The position numbers were made by a program, and so were the translations under genes. Below, piece after piece: positions 33,170-42,302 of a DNA stretch of 64,000 bases; position 1 is the stretch's first letter, and each line of letters starts with the position of its first letter. The stretch is taken from assembly GCA_030323885.1 (NCBI GenBank), contig CM059186.1:148891407-148955406 (forward strand), in the 5' to 3' direction. The notes beneath the pieces were generated by a model, which saw nothing but the letters and a program-made list of their open reading frames with translations, was not told where the DNA came from and ran no database searches. This DNA comes from Branchipolynoe longqiensis (lineage: Eukaryota > Annelida > Polychaeta > Phyllodocida > Polynoidae).

Positions 33170-34245
33170 AATATCATATTGCAATATAGCATATATGTCA
33201 CAGTAATATCATATTGCAATATAGCATATATGTCACAGTAATATCATATTGAAATATAGCATATATGTCACAGTAATATCATATTGAAATATAGCATATA
33301 TGTCACAGTAATATCATATTGCAATATGACATATAAGTCACAGTAATATCATATTGCAATATAGCATAGATGTCAAAGTAATAGCATACTATAATATAGC
33401 ACAGATGTCACAGTTATATCATACTACAATATAGCATAGATGTCAAAGTAGTATCATAGGCCCACTACAATATAGCATAGTAGCATAGACAGTAATAGCA
33501 TACTACAATATAGCATATATGTCAAAAGAGTATCATACTACAATATAGCATAGGTGGCTAAGTAACATCGCATAACTGCCTAGAATAGACACAAAAATAA
33601 TATTCTACTACCTTGATACCGTGATACCAGATGTACGAAATGTTGATGGCATAATTGCCTGTTGGTTTTTCGGTCTCTATTCTGCAATACTTGAAAAGTC
33701 AGTTCGGAGTTTTATACTGCTCGTTTTTCCAAAATCGGTCTATTCTATCTTTAAAACAGTTAAGGATAGGACTTGAGATGACTTTATCAGGTAGTGAGTT
33801 CCAGTCAGTTATTATATCCAGTAAATGCCAAAGGAAAATTTTATTACAGCATACCATTGACACCAAAGAAATATTTGATTTCAGCATATTATAGACATCA
33901 ATGTCAAAGTCTATTACAGTATAGCATAAAGATCAAAATAATATTCTATTAGTTACCGCATACAATAGGTGCCAAAGAAATATTCTATTTAAAATACTAT
34001 TAGTGCCAAAGTAATATTCTATTACAGCATACCATGGATGGCAAAGAAATATTTTATTTCAACGTACTATAGCTGCCAAAGTAATATTCCATTACAGGAT
34101 ACTATATATGCCGAAGGAATATTCTATTGCAGCAGAATATAGACACCAAAGTAATATTCTATTATAGCATAGTATAGACGTCAAAGTAATATTCTACACC
34201 AGAATACCGTACATGCCAAAATAATATTTTATTCCAGCATAACGC
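33170..34245. repeat. 35-bp minisatellite, interrupted
   Basis: The unit CAGTAATATCATATTGCAAT (first 20 of 35 bases) repeats regularly at 33170-33370, more loosely to 33560. Related GCCAAAGTAATATTCTATTAC units run from 33900 to 34245. A LINE fragment lies between the two halves. Confidence 0.85.
33655..33894 (-). mobile_element. LINE ORF2 C-terminal fragment (CR1/RTE-like)
   Basis: The minus-strand frame reads IITDWNSLPDKVISSPILN and FKDRIDRFWKN. This matches the terminal segment shared by many CR1- and RTE-like LINE ORF2 proteins (DWNSLP ... F..RLD..W). Only about 60 residues remain, with no RT or endonuclease. It interrupts the 35-bp minisatellite. Confidence 0.7.
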
Positions 34246-34339
34246 CAAACATGGGTACAACTGTAATTTGTCGATTATCGCAATTGAAAATCCCATAACC
34301 CGATGGTCCGGAAATTTATATCTATATCTTAAATATATA

Positions 34340-34612
34340 AATATGCTTGACTAATAATTATAATCGATTGCAGCTGGAGATAACATTTATTTTAAAGGGT
34401 TGCTTTTAAAGATATTTGAAATGAGAACAAGTAAAGTTAATGCTGGACATTATAGGATGCAGCAGTCACAGTTAAACATTAAATTGACTTGGTGTTATTT
34501 TCAGAAAAAAATAAATGCTTAGTATCGAAGTTGGCTATGCAGGATCAAATGTACGTAAGTGTTTTAGGTTCGAAAATGTTATGATTTTATCGATCTATGT
34601 AGTTTTGATTTA
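34340..34612 (-). mobile_element. Family-A MITE, diverged copy
   Basis: TTAAAGATATTTGAAATGAG, AAGTTAATGCTGGACATTATAGG and AATAAATGCTTAGTATC follow the order of the reverse family-A interior, but both termini are degraded. Confidence 0.5.
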
Positions 34613-34867
34613 TGATATTTTTACTTCCACCTTTTATTTGATTACTGCATGAAAAATATTTGAGCTTTTTATTTACTTCAAGTGTTTTCATTTTTCTGAA
34701 TGCACATATTTTCAGCGGAACTGACATAAAGCAGGGAAGGAAACTATGGTTGTGAGGTTTCTGTTGAGGTGAGTGGATATAGTAGATTATGTGCACTGTT
34801 TATGAAGAGTAGTAGAATATATCATTTCTTTTTGTTGTTAATTCACAACCTTCTCTTACATATAGCC

Positions 34868-35092
34868 AAACGGGTTGAGTGTCCACCTCCCGTTTTGGTA
34901 GGTCATGGGTTTCGAATTTGAATCCCCAGTTTCGAACCCTGGCTGAGTCAAACAAATGACTGAAAATGTTATGTGTGTCGTTCCCTAGCCTGGCGTTTGG
35001 CATTACTAGGATAAGGCAAGGAGCAGTGGAATAAGACAGACAAATTATCCGCAATTGAAATTGCCCTGCTTAATCAACAAATGTACCCCCCG
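34868..35092 (+). mobile_element. SINE subfamily 2 (GCTTAATCAA end)
   Basis: A head-like segment with B box GTTTCGAACCCTGGC and GACTGAAAATGTTATGTGTCG is followed by GGCGTTTGGCATTACTAGG. It then diverges from the major family into AAGGAGCAGTGGAATAAGAC and GCAATTGAAATTGCCCTGCTTAATCAA. The same alternative 3' end appears at 50812-50885 and, in part, at 63317-63360. Confidence 0.7.
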
Positions 35093-35334
35093 AAAACTTA
35101 ATAAATAAATAAATCTCCGTTTCCTGGCTTGTCTTCTACCCAAACAGTAATTTCGTTTGAACTGATATGAGCCCAGTGGCGAGTGAGGTTGTTTATCAGT
35201 AGTAATGTAGTTGGTTAGGGGAGTCGATAGGGGCGCCACCAGTACAACACGGGTAGAGTTAGTTTAATATAATAGTTGAGTACAATATACGAGTAGACAA
35301 CCGGCCGTTATTTATACAGTTATACTCGCATAAA

Positions 35335-35658
35335 ACCCCAGTCACACTACGGCTTGTGACCACTTTGCGACCATTCTGAGACCACTTTGTGACCACTTTG
35401 GACCAAAGAACCCACCTCTGCGCAACCTCTGTGCAACCAAAGCAATGGTCGCTGACCTCTGGGTGACCATTTTGGTCACAAGGAGGTTTTGAGTGCAGTC
35501 GCTGCAACCTCCTTGCGACCAAAATGGTTGCAAGGAGGACCACTTTGCGAATACTTTGCGACCACTTGCGACCATTTTGCGACCACTTGCGACCTCTTTG
35601 CGACTGCCAATTCTTGTGTGTTCGCAAAGTGGTTGCAAGCAGTGGTGTGATTGGGGTA
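35335..35658. mobile_element. Word-type MITE (GCGACC), copy 1
   Basis: Left end ACCCCAGTCACACTACGGCTTG. Right end AAGCAGTGGTGTGATTGGGGT, its imperfect inverse. The interior is built almost wholly from GCGACCACTTT / GCGACCATTTT and the complementary GGTCGC and GGTTGCAAGGAGG. The open frames are products of this low complexity. Confidence 0.8.
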
Positions 35659-36163
35659 TCATCTAGTACTAGTATGCATCTTACACTGAGGAAATGTAAC
35701 CACTCTCTCACAATCGCAGAATTCGATCAGTCATATGCATTCCTCCCTGTCGTTCAATTAAAATAAAATACATGATCTGAGAGGAATAATGCTTGCATAA
35801 CACCCATATCTTCCTAAAGATGATGTATTAAGAAGTGTGTGAAACGATTAATTCCAACTAGTCAAGGCTGACAGTTACTGATCAAGTTGAATTACATTTG
35901 CTATGTTGCCTAAGGTAGTGCCCATTTCATTCTTAGCACATCTAAATATAAAGTGCTGTTTAAAAGAAAATTCATTTATTGTCATCAGTAATTTGAGCAG
36001 AATTAACCATTGGGGTAATAGACTAGACATAGCCAGTGCAAGCAATATGGCGTTATCTTTTTCAGGTTCAACATTCACTATCCTTTGTAATCCTTCAGGT
36101 GCCTATGAACTTGGAGAATTAGGCGGGAGTTCCATCTGTGAAATATGGAAAGAATTATCGTTA
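35659..36163. other. Intergenic, no gene seen
   Basis: A plus-strand frame from 35903 runs into the adjacent MITE and ends within it. Its first 70 codons show no recognisable domain. An opposite frame (36078-35875) is equally anonymous. Confidence 0.35.
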
Positions 36164-36518
36164 TTAAAGTTGCTTAGTCCGATGGTTTTGAATTTCTGTA
36201 TTTTTTCTGAGATAAATATATTAGATCGATCACTAGTATCTACTTTACATTACTTCAAAGTTACTTTTAATTTAAATGGTAAACTTTTGAGATATGTTGA
36301 GTGCAAACATGGAAAATTAGTTTGGGCAAGCTTGCCAAAACTCTGACACCATAGACTTATGCAGTAACAGGTTCTGTTAAATTCAATCAATATTGCCTTC
36401 TATGCAGAAACAAATGCTTAATAAGTGCATTAGTATCTAAGTTAGATATGTAAAATCAAATCTAGATAATTGGTTTCGTTTTGAAAATTTTATATTTCAT
36501 TGGACTATGCAGCTTTAA
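36164..36518 (-). mobile_element. Family-A MITE, complete reverse copy
   Basis: TTAAAGTTGCTTAGTCCGATGG to CATTGGACTATGCAGCTTTAA with all interior landmarks in reverse order. Confidence 0.85.
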
Positions 36519-36856
36519 GCCATACACAAGCAGAAAGCACGAACAATGCATGCTGAATTGTACCCATAGAAGTAATACCAGCGAACATTGTTACTCTAAG
36601 ATAACTAGGTAGAATATATATATATATATAATGGCAGTATATTTATATAATGGCAGTATATTTATATATGCGACTAGTTAGCACATCAGTATGGCCATAG
36701 AAGTTAATACATGTGGACATATCGGCATATTAATAATATAGTTATATACATACATCAATATATTTATATATGACGAGTTAATATTTATGTAGACGTCACC
36801 TTATAGTAGTTATATACAACTAGTCAATATTTATATACACGATTTTCACGATCAAC

Positions 36857-37525
36857 ATGCCCTCTGTCGGCAGTGGAAGAACTAGTGGTGTGGATAGCAG
36901 TTCACTGTGTAGTATGCACTATGAGTATGAGAAACATGTGTTGTAGAGGATTTCTAGCAATATTAACGTTCCCTCTGACAGCAGTTGAAGAAATGGTGTT
37001 GTTGGCAACTCACTGTGCATCATGCTGCACGGAAAAGGTATATTACTCTTGTTCTTCTATTTTAACAGCTGAGCGAGAATCTACGACATCACCTTTCTAA
37101 TCTGAGAGACTAGTTCCAGGTGTGTCACAGTGTGGCGCCACTTCACACGTAATAGTCAATGCTATGTGGGACTAACAAACTAGTTCTATCACGAAATCCG
37201 CCCTCTGACGGCAGCAGAGGAAACTAGAGTAATGGGGGAACAGCTCATTGCGCGTCATACTCTGTGGAAAAGGTCTTATAGAGGATTCCCACCACCAACC
37301 AGCCCTCTGATGGAACTAATATGGACATAGCAGCTTACTGTGCAGCGTGCTCTGTGAAAAAGGTATCATAAAGGATTTCAAACCGCCAACCCGCCCTCTG
37401 GTGGCAATGTGAAAAACTAATCTTGTGGGAATTATTACCTCCTCGTGCAACATGCTCTGTGGGGAAAAGGTCCTATAGAGGATCTCCCATCAATAACCTG
37501 TCGATAGAAATATGCCCTGAGTAGC
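36857..37525. repeat. Tandem ~125-bp repeat (CCGCCCTCTGACGGCAG)
   Basis: About five diverged units, each holding CCCTCTGACGGCAGTGGAAG, CTCACTGTGCATCATGCTCTG and AAAAGGTCTTATAGAGGATT. Single units also occur at about 41140-41208 (split by a MITE) and reversed at 49845-50010. The array abuts the last recognised exon of the minus-strand gene at 37567. Confidence 0.8.
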
Positions 37526-37566
37526 GGCTCACTGCGCATGCTCCACGAGTAAAGTCTGCGGCTTAC

Positions 37567-37815
37567 CTGGTGTGTCACGGGGGCTGTGCCCGGGGGGTCC
37601 CGCCTGTGGGACTTGTGCCTGCGGCGTTTCTCCTTCCGATCAGATAGCCGTTTCCGGTCCGCGAGTTCAGCTTCCGGTAAGCGCTTATCGCGGATCTTCT
37701 GCATTAGTCGCATGTCAAATCGCTTACGCTCCTCCCCGCGAAGATCCTGGATGTTCTTCCGCACGCTGTCTAGGTCGGCTAAGAGTTGCTTTGCTCCCTC
37801 TTTGAGTTGCACGTC
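37567..37815 (-). CDS. Host gene exon K (last recognised), helical basic segment
   Basis: 83 codons, phase 0 at both ends: acceptor CCATAACAG|GACGTG and donor CACCAG|GTAAGC. The product is strongly helical and charged (KQLLADLDSVRKNIQDLRGE, RFDMRLMQKIRDKRLPEAEL), then turns basic and Pro-containing (KEKRRRHKSHRRDPPG). If the donor is not used, the frame reads through to a stop at 37435, adding about 43 residues. I cannot say which is correct, because no further exon is identifiable below 37567. The family is unrecognised. Coding support is exon-sized openness, GC contrast and phase agreement with neighbours. Confidence 0.7.
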
Positions 37816-37995
37816 CTGTTATGGAATAAACATGGTTCTAAGCTGAGATAATGAATATATATTAGATGCAAATACATATCGGCATATATTCATATCTGTA
37901 TACATAAATATACATATATATATACATATATATACATATATACAAATATCTACAGATATATACATATATACATAATTATATACATATCTATATAT

Positions 37996-38268
37996 CCCGG
38001 TCGAGTCAAACCAATGACTTTAAAATTGATACTTGTCGCTTCCTAGCCAGGCGCTCGGCATTATTAGGATAGGGCAAGGACTGGTGTGCTCAGTGTCAGG
38101 ATAATGTGACTGAGTGGGATACCAGGTCATGGTGCCGGCGGCCTGGTTTCCCAGTGGGACAGCACTATAAAGTCGCCATGAGTGCGCACTGTCACAAGTC
38201 GGTACCCGTCCTGATATGACCTTAGATGTTGCTAGGACGTAAAACAACAACAAACAAACAAACAAACT
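37996..38268 (+). mobile_element. Major SINE, lacking tRNA head
   Basis: From TCCCGGTCGAGTCAAACCAA to CGTAAAACAACAACAAACAAAC. It is a clean 3' end and a useful consensus reference. It lies in the intron between exons J and K. Confidence 0.9.
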
Positions 38269-38400
38269 ATATATATATATACATATACGGTGATAGAAAG
38301 AAGTAAGCAAAGTTTTCACTTGTCCACCAGACAAGTCTGGTGTGATTTTCACCTGTCCGTCTGAATTTTCACTTGTCCACAGTTCTTACCATATACTTAT

Positions 38401-38406
38401 GTACAC

Positions 38407-38449
<43 letters not shown>

Positions 38450-38475
38450 ACCACATATACATATAAATACATATA
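38401..38475. repeat. TA/CATA microsatellite
   Basis: TATATACATATATAC runs. A similar tract lies at 37860-37995. Between and after them, ACTTGTCCACCAGACAAG and CACTTGTCCAACGGACAAG (38320 and 38528) are short repeated palindromes. Confidence 0.85.
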
Positions 38476-38599
38476 GGTCTTGGCTACAAATGAATGAGAA
38501 ATCGCAAAATATCTGTTTTTCAACCCAAAACTTTCACTTGTCCAACGGACAAGCTAAAGCAATATTCTACTTCTCCGTGCCTATTCTCACTTGTCAATG

Positions 38600-38872
38600 T
38601 TTGTTTGGGTTTTACATCCTAGCAACATCTAAGGTCAAATGAGGATGGGCACCGACTTGTAGCAGTGCACACACATGACGACTTTATAGAGCTGCCCTAC
38701 ACGGAGATAAGTCCACCAGCAACATCACCTGAGACCCCAGTCAGTCATATTATCCTGATACTGAGCTGACCAGTCCTTGCCCTATTCTAGTAATGCTAAG
38801 AAGTGTCAGCCTAGGAAGCAACAAGTGTCAATTATAAAAGTCATTGTTTGACTCGACCGCGAATCAAAAACT
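38600..38872 (-). mobile_element. Major SINE, reverse copy
   Basis: TTTACATCCTAGCAACATCTAAGG to GTTTGACTCGACCGCGAATC. It ends at CAAAAACTCC, where the 95-bp array begins. Confidence 0.8.
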
Positions 38873-39302
38873 CCAGACCTTAGATGTTGCCAGGACGTAA
38901 TACTCCAACAACCAACTAACCAACCTCTTCTTCCGTCTGCTGCTGTTTCTCCATCTGGAATAACAAAAATCCCGACCTTAGATGTTGTCAGGACGTAATA
39001 CTCCAACACCCAACCAGGCTCTTCTTCCATCTGGTGCTGTTTCTCCATCTGGAATCAAAAACTCCCGACCTTGGATGTTGCCAGGATGTAATACTCCAAC
39101 AACCAACCAACCTCTTCTTCCATCTGGTGCTGCTTCTCCTTCAGAAATTAAACAAAAATCCTGACCTTAGATGTTGCCAAGATCTAAAACTCCAACAACC
39201 AACCAAACTCTTCTTCCATCTGCTGCTGTTTCTCCATCTGGAATAAAAAAAACTCCCGACCTTAGATGTTGCCAGGACGTAAAACTCCAACAGCCAACCA
39301 AC
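38873..39302 (-). repeat. 95-bp tandem array of exon end plus SINE tail
   Basis: Four extra copies of the end of exon J fused to a SINE 3' tail. The exon-end landmark CTCTTCTTCC starts at 38925, 39019, 39112, 39208 and, in the real exon, 39303 (spacing 94, 93, 96, 95). Each unit reads, on the plus strand, SINE tail (TTAGATGTTGCCAGGACGTAA), CCAACCAAC, then the complement of the codons for MEKxxQMEEE, then TGGAAT-AAAAACTCC. Confidence 0.9.
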
Positions 39303-39485
39303 CTCTTCTTCCATCTGCTGGTGCTTCTCCATCATGAGTGCCCGCTGTGCCCGCACCCTGAGCGCGTTTGTTTTCTGCTGGTAGGACTTGACCAGCGGCT
39401 TCACACTGTCCTTCCGGAAGTTGTCCGTCTTCAGCAGCTGGTTCAACGCCTTCACCATCTCATCGTCCAGCGCGCTGAACTCATC
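39303..39485 (-). CDS. Host gene exon J, helical segment
   Basis: 61 codons between acceptor GGTTTGACAG|GATGAG and donor GAAGAAGAG|GTTGGT, phase 0 on both sides. It encodes DEFSALDDEMVKALNQLLKT and ALRVRAQRALMMEKHQQMEE, probable amphipathic helix or coiled coil. The donor GTTGGTTGG is not a strong consensus and coincides with the reverse complement of a SINE tail, so the splice site itself may be SINE-derived. The exon end has been tandemly duplicated into the downstream intron. No domain recognised. Confidence 0.75.
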
Positions 39486-39686
39486 CTGTCAAACCAAGGA
39501 AGAGGTGGGTGTGTGTGTGTGTGTGGGGGGGGGGGGGGGTCATCCCAGGTTTCCAACATTTTCACGCACATGCAAAGCACATGACTAAAGGGAGGGCATC
39601 AAAGTTAAATTATTATCGTTAATAAAATATTGATATTTTTTCAGCGATTATTTTATTATGTTTATTGTTGTTGTTGTTGTTGTTGT

Positions 39687-39880
39687 ACATTACTTGATTA
39701 AACAGGGACATTTTCAATCATATACAAATGGGTTTTCCTCATTCCACTGCTCCTTTCCCTATCCTAGTAAAGCTAAACACCAGGCTAGGTAGCGACAAGT
39801 ATAATTTGTCTATGTCATTGGTTTGACTCAACCAGGGTTCAAACCTGGAAGTTCGAATCCCATGACTTATCAAAAGAGGG
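39687..39880 (-). mobile_element. SINE subfamily 2, reverse copy
   Basis: ACTTGATTAAACAGGGACATTTTC, CCTCATTCCACTGCTCC, ACCAGGCTAGGTAGCGACAAG and the B-box region GGGTTCAAACC/GTTCGAATCCC in reverse orientation. It lies in the intron between exons I and J. A GTT microsatellite precedes it at 39663. Confidence 0.65.
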
Positions 39881-40165
39881 GTGTATGGCAACTGGGAGTC
39901 TGGCAAAAGTAGTACTCTTTGTCCTACCTGGAAATGTTTTAAATTTGGATGCGTCATAATATGGCAATGTCAACAATTAATTACACTCGCAAGCACACAT
40001 ATGTAGACCCACACATATGCCGATTTACTTTAGGCTGAGTGCTGTTCTACAAAGTGAAAGGAATTTTGAAAATACGACTACGCCTTTATTTTAGGCTTAG
40101 TGCTGTTCCAGTAAAGTTAGAGCGATGAAAGGTTAATAATGAGGTTTTTAATTTTGTACTCTTAC

Positions 40166-40195
40166 TTTCTCCATTGGTGGTTCTTCTTCGTCACG
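40166..40195 (-). CDS. Host gene exon I, 30-base microexon
   Basis: Acceptor TATCTTTGCAG|CGTGAC and donor GAGAAA|GTAAGAG bound exactly 30 bases encoding RDEEEPPMEK in phase 0. In phase 1 it would begin with a stop, which fixes the donor of exon H at AAA|GTGGGT. Both splice sites are strong and the exon is acidic, like its neighbours. It is too short for any ORF scan to find. Confidence 0.65.
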
Positions 40196-40406
40196 CTGCA
40201 AAGATATGAACGAAGGTCGTCTGTGATTAATTCATTTGAAAAATGCAGAATTTCTGTATGGAATTTCACAGATTCAACAGTGTATAGCTTTCTCATATGA
40301 CTAGCAATATATGGCATTCAAATGCAATGCAACTTAAAGCTGCATAGTCTAACGAAAGCATGAAATTGCATCAACTAAAACACATCCCTAGATGTTACGT
40401 TATTTG

Positions 40407-40762
40407 TTAAAGTTGCATAGTCCGATGAATCATCAAATTTTCAAAACAAAAATAATTGTCTACATTTTATTGTGCATAGCTAACTGAGATATTGATCCAA
40501 CTTATTAAGCATGTGTTGCTACAGAGAAAGGGATACTAAGGCAGTTTAACCAAACCTGTTATTACTGAATCCTATGGTGTCAGAGTTTTGGCGTGCTTGC
40601 CAAAACTAATTTTACATGTTTGCACTTCAAATATCCCAAAAGTTAGCCATTTAAAATAAGCGTTACTTCAAAGTGAAGTGAGGTAGATTACAACAATCAA
40701 TTTAAAATATTTATCTCATAAAATATAAAGACGCTCAAAACCAGCGCACTATGCAATTCTAA
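40407..40762 (+). mobile_element. Family-A MITE, complete copy in intron
   Basis: TTAAAGTTGCATAGTCCGATG to GCGCACTATGCAATTCTAA. Its end lies only 38 bp from the donor of exon H. A half copy precedes it at 40333-40395. Confidence 0.85.
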
Positions 40763-40800
40763 ACATTTGTGTCTACACACACCAGCAACCTTCTACCCAC

Positions 40801-41007
40801 TTTGCTGCAGAAGGCTTCAGTGAAGGCAGCGTGCACAGTCGTGGCTAGCTCCCCAAAGTCGGTGACGATGGACTTGACGGGCATGCTGTTCCCCTGGCGG
40901 AACGCTCGCAGAAGCCGCCGCACCTGGCCGTCGGTGGCGCCATCTATGTTTTCTAACAGAACCTCTGTCGCAGCGGCGATGATGACGTCGAAGCCGGTGA
41001 TCACGCC
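40801..41007 (-). CDS. Host gene exon H
   Basis: 69 codons, phase 0: acceptor TTTATCAAAG|GGCGTG and donor AGCAAA|GTGGGT. It encodes GVITGFDVIIAAATEVLLEN, TDGQVRRLLRAFRQGNSMPV and IVTDFGELATTVHAAFTEAF. This reads like a folded, helical domain, unlike the charged coils around it, and is the best query for identifying the family. I do not recognise it. The donor is weak, but it is the only one compatible with the phase of exon I. Confidence 0.75.
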
Positions 41008-41208
41008 CTTTGATAAAATACTGAGTGAGTAAATTATTCGCGATGCATTTCTAAGCTATCTAATGTTAGTGAATAGATTATGTCCACCATTAATTCTCCT
41101 GCGGAAGAACTGATGTCCCGATTAGCAGCTCAGTGTTCAACAACTCAGCGGATTTTCAAAACCAACCCGCCCTCTGAAGTCAGTGGAAGGAACTAATGTT
41201 GTGGATGA

Positions 41209-41735
41209 TACCCCAGTCACACGAGGCCTGCGTTCGCTTATGATCGATTCGTGACGTCAAAACGTCCTCCTTGCGCCCTCCTTATGCCTTCATTGAGTGC
41301 TGTCGCCGCAAGGACACCAACCTCCCAGCATCCATTTAGGAAATTTTGGACGCAAGGAGGTTGCTGCTACTGCACATGCAACCTCCTTGCGTCCTGTTCC
41401 GGCGGCGCCATTCAAAATGGTTGGCATGCCCTGGCGCCCCCCTGGCGCTGCCTTGGCGCCACCCTGGCGCCGCCCTGGCACCGCCATGGTGCCGCCCTGG
41501 GTTGGCGAGTTGCTGGGGCCGATATGGCGCCGATCTGGGGCCGATCTGGCGCCGACCTGGCACCGACCTAGCCCCGACATGGCGCCGACCTGGTGCTGAC
41601 ATGGCGCCAACCTGGCGCTGACATGGCGCCTACAACGTATTTGAATCAATGGCTCGAATGGGACGCTGGGAGGTTGGCGTCCTTTTGGGCATAAGGAGGT
41701 CGGAGGTGGACGCTGGCTCTCGTGTGACTGGGGTA
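41209..41735. mobile_element. Word-type MITE (CTGGCGCCGAC) with TGA target duplication
   Basis: TACCCCAGTCACACGAG at the left is inverted as CTCGTGTGACTGGGGTA at the right, with TGA on both outer sides (41206-41208 and 41736-41738). The central 41400-41640 repeats CTGGCGCCGACATGGCGCC variants. The shoulders carry GACGCAAGGAGG and its inverse. It is inserted in a copy of the 125-bp repeat and lies in the intron between exons G and H. Confidence 0.85.
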
Positions 41736-41810
41736 TGACAGCTCAGTATGTAACATTCTGGGGACCGCTTGGTTCCCTCCTTCCCTTACCACTCCCACCT
41801 GAGTTTGTTT

Positions 41811-42137
41811 GTTAGTGGTTTTTTTTTATCTCATGGAAACGTATAAGGTGATATCAGTATGGGTACTGATTTGTGGCAGTGCGGACTCATGGTGACTTTA
41901 TAGTGTTTCCCCACTCGGAGATCCCACTGGGAGACCAGGTCTTCGGCACCATGAGATGATTTCCCACTAAGTCACATTACTCTGCTACTGAGCTAATCAG
42001 TCCTTGTCATATTAATGCCGAGCACCAGGCTATGTAGTCACAGGTATCAACTGTGGAAGTCCTTGGTTTGCCTGGATCAGGATTCAAGCTCCTGACCTGC
42101 CGCACGAGAAGCCTGCGCTCTTACCGATTCAGCCATG
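41811..42137 (-). mobile_element. Major SINE, reverse full-length
   Basis: The tail complement TTTGTTTGTTAGTGG is followed by TGACTTTATAGTGTTTCCCCAC, then CACTAAGTCACATTACTCTG and a head complement ending ACCGATTCAGCCATGGGGTG. It has diverged more than most copies. Confidence 0.8.
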
Positions 42138-42205
42138 GGGTGTAGTGTCACCACCTGAGACTGATGTTTCCCGCAGAGGTAGAAATTACCCAGTGTTTTT
42201 ATGGC

Positions 42206-42265
42206 CCGCGCCCGTCTTGATATGACCGGAAATGTTGCTGGGATGCAAAACTCCCAACGAACAAA
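42206..42265 (+). mobile_element. SINE 3' tail next to exon G
   Basis: GCCCGTCTTGATATGACCGGAAATGTTGCTGGGATGCAAAACTCC and an A-rich tail, ending about 38 bp before the donor side of exon G. Confidence 0.75.
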
Positions 42266-42302
42266 ACAAGCAAAAGAAACTCAAGTTGCTGCCGCTACTC
42301 AC

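Noticed and set aside
33170..33560. CRISPR array
   Set aside because: The 35-bp units are contiguous, with no unique spacers, and the context is eukaryotic.
35259..35766. Frames of 80 to 150 codons across 35.3-35.8 kb
   Set aside because: They translate the GCGACC word element and run through its TIRs into unrelated flank.
41251..41649. Overlapping frames on both strands of the GGCGCC-rich block
   Set aside because: Low-complexity interior of a TIR element. Openness on both strands follows from the lack of TA-containing words.
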